This document shows, in pieces, positions 58,326-64,000 of a stretch of DNA of 64,000 bases. Within the stretch, counting starts at the first letter, position 1, and each line of letters begins with the position of its first letter. A program made the translations under genes and the position numbers. The notes under the pieces were generated by a model. It ran no database searches. It saw only the letters and a program-made list of their open reading frames with translations, and was not told the origin of the DNA. Source of the DNA: Novosphingobium sp. MD-1 (GTDB taxonomy: Bacteria > Pseudomonadota > Alphaproteobacteria > Sphingomonadales > Sphingomonadaceae); the NCBI RefSeq assembly GCF_001014975.1, contig NZ_BBXA01000013.1:124001-188000 (forward strand). The letters run 5' to 3'.

Positions 58326-60575
58326 ATGTCCGTTCGTAGCACGATACGCCTGTCCGCCTGCGCCTCGGCGCTCGTCCTGTCCGCCGCCGGCGTGGCCCAC
58401 GCGCAGCAAGCGCCGGCGGAAGAGGCCGCTGCCGCGCCTGCCGATCCCAGCCAGATCGTCGTGATCGGGCGTGGCCGCCTGGAAGCGCTACAGCAGGCGC
58501 CGCTGTCGGTCACCGCCTTTTCCAGCCAGGCACTGGAGGATGCGCGGGTGAAGGGCGTGGCGGATTTCATCGGCATCACGCCCAATATCTCGATCGTCCA
58601 GTCGCAGAGCGCGGGCAATTCGTTCGTCACCATTCGCGGCATCTCGCAGGTCCGCAACGGCGAAAGCCCGATCGCGGTGGTGACCGACGGCATCCAGCAG
58701 ATTTCGGCGCGCCAGTTCACCAGCGACCTGTTCGACGTGAAGCAGATCGAAGTGCTGCGCGGCCCGCAGGGCGCTCTTTACGGGCGCAACGCGATCGGCG
58801 GCGCGATCATCATCACCACCAAGCAGCCGACCAACGACTTTCATCTCGACGCGCAGATTTCCGCCGGCAACGGCAACGACTACCGCGGCGAGGTTTCGGT
58901 CAGCGGGCCGATCGTCAAGGACAAGCTGCTGTTCCGCCTGGCCGGCAGCGCGCGCAATTTCGGCGGCCTGCTGCGTAACGACTATCTGAACCAGACGGTC
59001 GACTGGGTGCATGACCGCAACGTGCGCGGCCAGTTGAAAGCGTTCCTGACCGATACGCTGACCGCGGACCTGCGCGCGAGCTACAGCCACACCAACGCGA
59101 TCGGCGATCAGTTCCAGTATCAGGGCGCCAAGTTCGCCTCGGACACATCGTGCTTCCTCGATCCGGCCAATCCCTTCGGTGGTCCCGCGCCCGATGCCGA
59201 CCGCGTCAGCCGCCGGTTCTGCGCCAACAACCGAGGCCGCAATTTCCGCGAGCTGACGGATGTATCGCTGAAGCTGGAGAACAAGGCGGACTGGGGCACG
59301 ATCACCAATGTCCTCTCCTACATCAACATCAAGGAATACCTCGAAGGCGATCAGTTCCCCTACACCGCCAGCCGCAACGTGTTCGGCACCGACGGCACGC
59401 AGACGCAGTACGAAACCGTCAAGGCCTGGCAGAACGACCTGCGCATCTCATCGCCCGATGGCGGCCGCTTCCGCTGGATGATCGGTGCCTACATCCTTGG
59501 CACCCGCCGGTTCATCTCGACCACGACGGGGCAGGACAACGGGCAGGGCATCGTCAGCATCTACAAGGCGCCGCAGTACAGCAATCCGATCAACCCCACG
59601 CTGTCGTTCCTCGCTGATAACAACCGCAACACCGCCTATGCCTTCTACGGCAACGTCGCCTATGACCTGACCGACAAGCTCGAAGCCGCGGTCGCGTTCC
59701 GCTACGATCACGATCACCGCCACCAGATGATCGATCCGCTGAGCAGCGCGGGCGTTCCCGCCGGCTGCACGGTGGCGGCCACCACCGCCTGTGCGCGCGT
59801 CGCCAATTTCAGCAAGGCACAGCCCAAGGTCACGCTGAACTATAAGGCCAGCCCGAACCTCACGCTGTTCGCCGACTGGGGCATCGGTTTCCGGTCTGGC
59901 CAGTTCAACCAGGCCGGCGCGGCGTCCGCCGCCAACCTGCCCGGCGCTTTCGACCTGGCCCGGCAGGAAAGCGCGGAAACGACCGAGGCCGGCTTCAAGG
60001 CGACGCTGCTCGGCGGCCGCCTGCGGATCAACGGCACCGCGTTCTACACCGCTGACAAAAACCCGTTCTACTTCGTGTTCGTGGGCGCGGTGGGCGCGCA
60101 GATCCTCGTCAACGTCGACAAGGTCGATCTCTACGGCGGGGAAATCGAGGTGGCCTTCACCCCGGTCAAGGGCTTGGACCTCTACGCCAACTACGGATAC
60201 ACCCACAGCCGGATCAAGCAGTTCACGTTCAATCCCGCCGATGTCGGCAACTGGGCACCCTATATCCCGCGCGACAGCGGATCGATCGGCGCGCAATACC
60301 GCTTCCCGGTGTCCGATGGCCTCAACGTCTTCGCGCGGGGCGAGATGGAACACCACGGCAAGCAGTACTGGGACCCGGAAAACGCCACGGCGCGGTCTTC
60401 CTTCCAGCTCGTCAACCTTCATGCCGGGCTGGAGGACGCCAGCGGCAAGTGGAGTCTGACCGGGTTCGTCCGCAACCTTGGCGACAAGAAGTACAACGCC
60501 GAGTTCGTCAGCGGGGGCTTCGTCCAGCCGGCCTCGCCGCGCACCTGGGGCTTCGAGCTGCGGACGAGCTTCTGA
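58326..60575 (+). CDS. TonB-dependent receptor of the hydantoinase operon
   Basis: 749 residues. Signal peptide ends near VAHAQ (about 27), TonB box-like SQIVVIGRGRLEALQQAPLSVTAF, plug with DVKQIEVLRGPQGALYGRNAIGG, barrel, and terminal FELRTSF with C-terminal Phe. AAGGGGGG lies before ATG 58326. The stop is ten bases before the racemase, so this is the first gene of a unit with racemase, HyuA and HyuB; the imported ligand is probably the substrate of those enzymes, a cyclic amide or ureide. Upstream lie two copies of the inverted repeat shared with the avidin-like gene. Confidence 0.94.
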   Translation: MSVRSTIRLSACASALVLSAAGVAHAQQAPAEEAAAAPADPSQIVVIGRGRLEALQQAPLSVTAFSSQALEDARVKGVADFIGITPNISIVQSQSAGNSFVTIRGISQVRNGESPIAVVTDGIQQISARQFTSDLFDVKQIEVLRGPQGALYGRNAIGGAIIITTKQPTNDFHLDAQISAGNGNDYRGEVSVSGPIVKDKLLFRLAGSARNFGGLLRNDYLNQTVDWVHDRNVRGQLKAFLTDTLTADLRASYSHTNAIGDQFQYQGAKFASDTSCFLDPANPFGGPAPDADRVSRRFCANNRGRNFRELTDVSLKLENKADWGTITNVLSYINIKEYLEGDQFPYTASRNVFGTDGTQTQYETVKAWQNDLRISSPDGGRFRWMIGAYILGTRRFISTTTGQDNGQGIVSIYKAPQYSNPINPTLSFLADNNRNTAYAFYGNVAYDLTDKLEAAVAFRYDHDHRHQMIDPLSSAGVPAGCTVAATTACARVANFSKAQPKVTLNYKASPNLTLFADWGIGFRSGQFNQAGAASAANLPGAFDLARQESAETTEAGFKATLLGGRLRINGTAFYTADKNPFYFVFVGAVGAQILVNVDKVDLYGGEIEVAFTPVKGLDLYANYGYTHSRIKQFTFNPADVGNWAPYIPRDSGSIGAQYRFPVSDGLNVFARGEMEHHGKQYWDPENATARSSFQLVNLHAGLEDASGKWSLTGFVRNLGDKKYNAEFVSGGFVQPASPRTWGFELRTSF

Positions 60576-60585
60576 GGGAAAGGAC

Positions 60586-61425
60586 ATGACCGCGAACGTC
60601 CATCACCGCGAGGCGCCGGCCACGGCGCCGCTCAGGATCCTCTGGGTCAATCCGATCAACCAGCCGGGCTATGACGCGCCGATCGCCGACCTGATCGGCC
60701 GCGTCAAACTGCCCAATGCCGAAGTCCATGTCGTTTCGCTCGCCATTCCCGAGCCGGTCGCGCTGACCAACCTGGAATGGCGGGTGTTCGAAAGCCGCAT
60801 CTGGTTTCCGGTGACGGCGATCGCGCGCTATGCCGCGACCCATGGCTTCGATGGCTATGCCATCGGTTGCTTCTACGACACCGCGCTGGACGAGGCGCGC
60901 GAGATTTCCGGCGATGCCGTGGTCTGCGCGCCGTGCCAGTCGGCGCTCCAGATCGTGTCCAACCTCGCCAACCGCTTCTCGGTCGTGATCGGCGTCGAGA
61001 AGTGGAAGGTGCAGATGGAAGATCGCATCCGCCACTACGGCTATCATGACCGGCTGGCCTCGTTCCGCACCATCGGCCGCCACGTCGATGAATTCCAGCA
61101 GGATACCGCCGCCACCGAGGACGCCATCCGCCGCGCGGTGCGCGAAGCGGTGGAGATCGACAAGGCCGAGGCGGTGATTCTGGGCTGCACGATCGAATTC
61201 GGCTTCTACGCGCAGTTGCAGCGGGAGTTCGGCGTCCCAATCGTCGATGCCGTCTATGCCTGTTACAAGGCGACCGAGGCGGCGGCGCTGGCCAAGGTGC
61301 AGTTCGGATGGAAGCCCAGCCGGCGTTACAGCATGGCCCCGCCCGGCGAGGAGCGGCTGGCGGCCAGCGGCCTGTTCGCCGCGCCGCCGCCGATCGGCAA
61401 CACCGTGATCGTGCCCCGCGCCTGA
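60586..61425 (+). CDS. Asp/Glu/hydantoin racemase family protein
   Basis: 279 residues. The two catalytic cysteines are at the family positions: IGCFYDTALDEARE (Cys95) and VILGCTIEF (Cys201). The N-terminal ILWVNPINQP strand is the usual WVNPN-type start. Cys114 and Cys117 (VVCAPC) are extra. Hydantoin racemases invert C5 of 5-substituted hydantoins so a stereospecific hydantoinase can use both forms; other members racemise Asp, Glu or decarboxylate malonates, so substrate is inferred from the HyuA/HyuB genes that follow. GGGAAAGGAC precedes ATG 60586. Confidence 0.88.
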   Translation: MTANVHHREAPATAPLRILWVNPINQPGYDAPIADLIGRVKLPNAEVHVVSLAIPEPVALTNLEWRVFESRIWFPVTAIARYAATHGFDGYAIGCFYDTALDEAREISGDAVVCAPCQSALQIVSNLANRFSVVIGVEKWKVQMEDRIRHYGYHDRLASFRTIGRHVDEFQQDTAATEDAIRRAVREAVEIDKAEAVILGCTIEFGFYAQLQREFGVPIVDAVYACYKATEAAALAKVQFGWKPSRRYSMAPPGEERLAASGLFAAPPPIGNTVIVPRA

Positions 61426-61458
61426 CCGCGCCGCACTTTCCCTGATTCCTTCCCACCG

Positions 61459-61476
61459 GGGCCTGGCGACAGGCCC
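61459..61476 (+). other. GNRA-capped hairpin before hyuA
   Basis: GGGCCTG-GCGA-CAGGCCC is a perfect 7-bp stem with a GNRA tetraloop in the 67-base gap between the racemase and hyuA genes, 16 bases upstream of the hyuA start. It leaves the GGAGAA ribosome site free and may act as an mRNA stability or processing element. Confidence 0.42.
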
Positions 61477-61492
61477 AACCGGAGAATTTCCC

Positions 61493-63565
61493 GTGCGTGC
61501 AGCAAGCGACGTCGGCGGCACCTTCACCGACCTGGTCTATTATCCCGTCGATCCCGAGACCGGCCGCCCCGGCGCGGTGCAGGTGGCCAAGGCGGATACC
61601 ACCCCGCCCGAATTCGAACAGGGCGTGATGAACGCCATGGCCAAGGCCGGCCTTTCGCCCGCCGCGCTCGATTTCTTCGCGCACGGCTCCACCGTGGTCA
61701 TCAACGCGCTGACCGAGCGCAAGGGCGTGAAGACCGCGCTGATCACCACGGCGGGCTTCCGCGACGTGATCGAGATCGCGCGGGGCAACCGGCCGGACCT
61801 GTTCAACTTCAACTTCCGCAAGCCCCGGCCGTTTGTGGACCGCTATCTGCGTGCCGAACTGGCCGAGCGCAGCAACTTCCGGGGGGATCTGGTGAAGCCG
61901 GTCGATCTCGCGCCGTTGCCCGCGCTGCTCGATTTCTTCCGGGCGGAAGGCGTCGAGGCGATCGCGGTGGCTTTTCTCCACGCCTATGTGAATCCCGAAA
62001 ACGAACGCCGCACGGTGGAGGCGATCCGCGCGGCCTGGCCCGGCGTGGCCGTGCTGGCGAGCCACGAGGTGAGCCGCGAATGGCGCGAATATGAAAGGAC
62101 CAACACCACCGTCCTGTCCGCCTATGTCTCGCCGATCGCGCGGCGCTATATCGAGCGGCTGGAACAGCGGCTGGCCGACGGCGGCTTTGGCCAGAAGCCC
62201 TACATGATGCAGTCCAACGGCGGCATTGCCACCGCGGCGGCGGCCAAGGCGAACCCGATCACCATGGTCGAATCCGGACCCGCCAGCGGCATCTACGCCG
62301 CCGCCCATGTCGGCCGGGCGATCGGCGAGCCGAACCTGATCGTGCTCGATATCGGCGGCACCACGGCCAAGTGCACGCTGATCGAGGGCGGCCAGATCAA
62401 GGTCTCGACCGACTACTACATCGAGCGCGACGGCAAGTCGCCCGGCTATCCGGTGCAGACACCCGTTTCCGAAATCGTCGAGATCGGCAACGGCGGCGGG
62501 TCCATCGCGTGGGTCGATGCCGGCGGCAAGCTCCATGTCGGGCCGCAATCGGCCGGCGCGCGCCCGGGGCCGGCGGCCTATGGGCGCGGCGGCACCCGTC
62601 CGACCACGACTGACGCCAATCTCCTGCTGGGCCGCATCGATCCGGCCAGCTTCGTCGGCGGGGAGGTGGAACCGGACTGGCAGGCGGTGGATGCCGCGTT
62701 CGCGCCATTGTGCGACCAGCTCGGGCTCAGCCGCGCGGAACTGGCGCGCGGGGTGATCCGCATCGCCAACGCCAACATGACCACCGCGCTGCGGCTGGTG
62801 TCCACCAACAAGGGCTACGATCCGCGCGATTTCGCGCTGATGGCCTTTGGCGGCGGCGGGGCGATGCACGCGGTGGCGCTGGCCGAGGAGCTCAAGGTGC
62901 CGCGCGTGATCATCCCGGTTAACTCCTCCGTGTTCTCGGCCTGGGGGATGCTGCTGACCGACTTGCGGCGCGACTATATCCGCACCCGGTTGACTCCGCT
63001 CGCGCCCGGCAGCATCGACGCCGTGCGCGCCATCTTCGCCGAAATCGAGGCGGAGGCGCTGCGCGATTTCGCCGGCGAAGCGGGCGATCGCGCGCCGCTG
63101 TTCGAATACCGGGCGGACCTGCGCTATGCGGGGCAGGAACATACCGTGGGCATCGCCTTCCCGCTCGATGGCGATGCGCCGGTGGACGCCGCGATCGCGG
63201 CGTTTCACGAGGCGCACGAGAAGCGCTTCACCTACCGGCTCGACGCGGCGGTGCAGCTCGTCAACTTCCACCTTGTCGCCACCCTGCCGGTCGACAAGCC
63301 CGACCTTGCCGAGCGGGCGGTGACTGGCCTGACGCTGGCGGATGCGGTCAAGGGCACCCGGCGCGTCGATTTCGACACGCACGGCGTGCATGACGCGACG
63401 ATCTATGACGGGCTGCGGCTGGAGCCGGGGATGGCGTTGTCCGGCCCGGCGGTGATCCAGGAGCCGGCCGTTACCCTGCCGCTGCCGCCGGGCGCGCGTG
63501 CCGAAGTCGATCGCCTTGGCAATTACCATGTCCATCTTCCCCAGCCCGAAGGAGCGCGCCCGTGA
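61493..63565 (+). CDS. hyuA: Hydantoinase / 5-oxoprolinase-type subunit A
   Basis: 690 residues. The N-terminal ASKHA-like phosphate loop DVGGTFTDL (6-14) and second loop LDIGGTTAKC (about 285-294) are those of ATP-dependent hydantoinase/oxoprolinase/acetone carboxylase subunits; FAHGSTVVINALTERKG, ESGPASG and FGGGGAMHA are further family blocks. With HyuB it uses ATP to open a cyclic amide or imide ring such as an N-methylhydantoin or 5-oxoproline. GTG 61493 is used, with GGAGAA upstream. The stop overlaps hyuB as GTGA. The racemase upstream and the avidin-like protein of the same putative regulon favour a cyclic ureide substrate (inference). Confidence 0.93.
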   Translation: MRAASDVGGTFTDLVYYPVDPETGRPGAVQVAKADTTPPEFEQGVMNAMAKAGLSPAALDFFAHGSTVVINALTERKGVKTALITTAGFRDVIEIARGNRPDLFNFNFRKPRPFVDRYLRAELAERSNFRGDLVKPVDLAPLPALLDFFRAEGVEAIAVAFLHAYVNPENERRTVEAIRAAWPGVAVLASHEVSREWREYERTNTTVLSAYVSPIARRYIERLEQRLADGGFGQKPYMMQSNGGIATAAAAKANPITMVESGPASGIYAAAHVGRAIGEPNLIVLDIGGTTAKCTLIEGGQIKVSTDYYIERDGKSPGYPVQTPVSEIVEIGNGGGSIAWVDAGGKLHVGPQSAGARPGPAAYGRGGTRPTTTDANLLLGRIDPASFVGGEVEPDWQAVDAAFAPLCDQLGLSRAELARGVIRIANANMTTALRLVSTNKGYDPRDFALMAFGGGGAMHAVALAEELKVPRVIIPVNSSVFSAWGMLLTDLRRDYIRTRLTPLAPGSIDAVRAIFAEIEAEALRDFAGEAGDRAPLFEYRADLRYAGQEHTVGIAFPLDGDAPVDAAIAAFHEAHEKRFTYRLDAAVQLVNFHLVATLPVDKPDLAERAVTGLTLADAVKGTRRVDFDTHGVHDATIYDGLRLEPGMALSGPAVIQEPAVTLPLPPGARAEVDRLGNYHVHLPQPEGARP

Positions 63566-64000
63566 GCACCGATCCCTTCACCCAGGAAATCATCAAGGAC
63601 GCGCTCGTGGCCCTGGGCGACGAGATGTTCAACGCGATGATCCGTACCTCGATGAGCCCGATCATCTACGAGACGACCGACTTCGCCGTGGGCGCGACCG
63701 ACGCGCGCGGCAACCTGCTGGCGCAGGGCAACGGCGTGACCGGCTTCCTCGCCACGCTCGATACCGCCGTGCAGAGCACGCTGGAGCACTGGCCGCTCGA
63801 CCGGATCAGGCCGGGCGACATCTTCGTCACCAATTCGCCCTACGAAGGCGGCGGCACGCACCTGTCGGACGTGGTGATCCTCTATCCGGTCTTTGTCGAC
63901 GGCCGGCTGATCGCCTGGACCGTCAACAAGGCGCACTGGACCGAAGTGGGCGGCACTTATCCCGGCAGCGCGACCACCGCATCGACCGACATCTTCCAGG
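63562..64000 (+). CDS. hyuB: Hydantoinase / 5-oxoprolinase-type subunit B, 5' part
   Basis: The first ~146 residues of HyuB; the rest lies beyond the right edge. Recognisable blocks: TQEIIKDALVALGDEMFNAMIRTSMSPIIYETTDFAVGATD and PGDIFVTNSPYEGGGTHLSDVVI, the latter carrying the conserved NDPYxGGxHLPD-like motif, a likely metal site of the B subunit. It starts with GTG inside the hyuA stop (GTGA), so the two subunits are made in equal amounts. Further pathway genes are expected to the right. Confidence 0.93.
   Translation, partial: MSTDPFTQEIIKDALVALGDEMFNAMIRTSMSPIIYETTDFAVGATDARGNLLAQGNGVTGFLATLDTAVQSTLEHWPLDRIRPGDIFVTNSPYEGGGTHLSDVVILYPVFVDGRLIAWTVNKAHWTEVGGTYPGSATTASTDIFQ

Noticed and set aside
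60704..63535. 943-codon open frame on the minus strand opposite racemase and hyuA
   Set aside because: Low-complexity Arg/Asp/Gly composition and no domain; the plus-strand genes carry clear catalytic motifs.
1..64000. tRNA, rRNA, CRISPR arrays, insertion sequences, integrases, attachment sites
   Set aside because: No cloverleaf, ribosomal, spacer-repeat or transposase pattern was recognised. A tRNAscan and an IS database search would be decisive; any hit would overturn this.

Overview
The window reads as an accessory, catabolism-rich stretch of a GC-rich alphaproteobacterial chromosome, most likely a sphingomonad (Novosphingobium/Sphingobium type). The reasons are six TonB-dependent receptors (one cut by the left edge), class III CoA-transferases, a Rieske oxygenase, a P450, many exported alpha/beta hydrolases and no sign of Gram-positive or phage genes. 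I saw no rRNA, tRNA, CRISPR array, insertion sequence or integrase. Genes are densely packed, mostly in translationally coupled operons with 1-4 base stop/start overlaps. The genus is an inference.

Layout. (1) 1-10624: the end of a TonB receptor, then a nine-gene coupled operon: CapA-like protein, TRAP small and large permeases, two 2-hydroxyacyl-CoA dehydratase/benzoyl-CoA-reductase-type subunits around a double-length CaiB/BaiF CoA-transferase, a TRAP solute-binding lipoprotein, an alpha/beta hydrolase and a second CoA-transferase. (2) 10798-15632: an AraC regulator divergent from a TonB receptor and a Rieske oxygenase. (3) 15710-19705: phosphonate catabolism, with a GntR/UTRA regulator, PhnX, an FAD oxidase and an MFS-type transporter behind a PhnF-like TGGT-ACCA operator. 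(4) 19865-23252: copper-type TonB receptor with a small DUF2946-like protein and its own TonB. (5) 23338-42416: a catabolic island with two TetR regulators. It encodes a thiolase-like/crotonase fusion, CoA-transferase, two amidohydrolases, a molybdopterin oxidoreductase, TonB receptor, P450, EthD protein, ornithine-cyclodeaminase-like protein, M19 dipeptidase, APH-type kinase and a DUF7064/7065-like protein. (6) 42570-53748: a LacI-controlled set of five ester hydrolases, a TonB receptor and a GH68 fructosyl enzyme. (7) 53764-64000: DsbA-like protein, a tandem avidin-like protein, a MalT-type LuxR regulator, then TonB receptor - Asp/Glu/hydantoin racemase - HyuA - HyuB, cut by the right edge.

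Regulatory wiring can be read from repeated palindromes. TTAAATGAGCATTTAA-type sites lie at 23338, 23361 and 32261. GAC-RAAAA-N4-TTTTYGTC-type sites lie at 29417, 32302, 40140 and 42396. TGCGTAATCGATT boxes lie at 44846, 44879, 46087 and 52581. A GACCTACYCG / CGGGTAGGTC inverted repeat lies at 54452 and 58197. Each class sits at promoters of genes that make functional sense together and near one plausible regulator gene.

The most unusual content is: (a) the tandem avidin-like protein that shares an operator with a hydantoinase-type operon, suggesting recognition and opening of a cyclic ureide; (b) an oxygen-sensitive-enzyme family (2-hydroxyacyl-CoA dehydratase) in a TRAP/CoA-transferase operon of a presumably aerobic organism; (c) a GH68 enzyme with many esterases under one LacI box, which would fit an acylated-sugar substrate; (d) a thiolase-like/crotonase fusion in a doubly TetR-regulated island.
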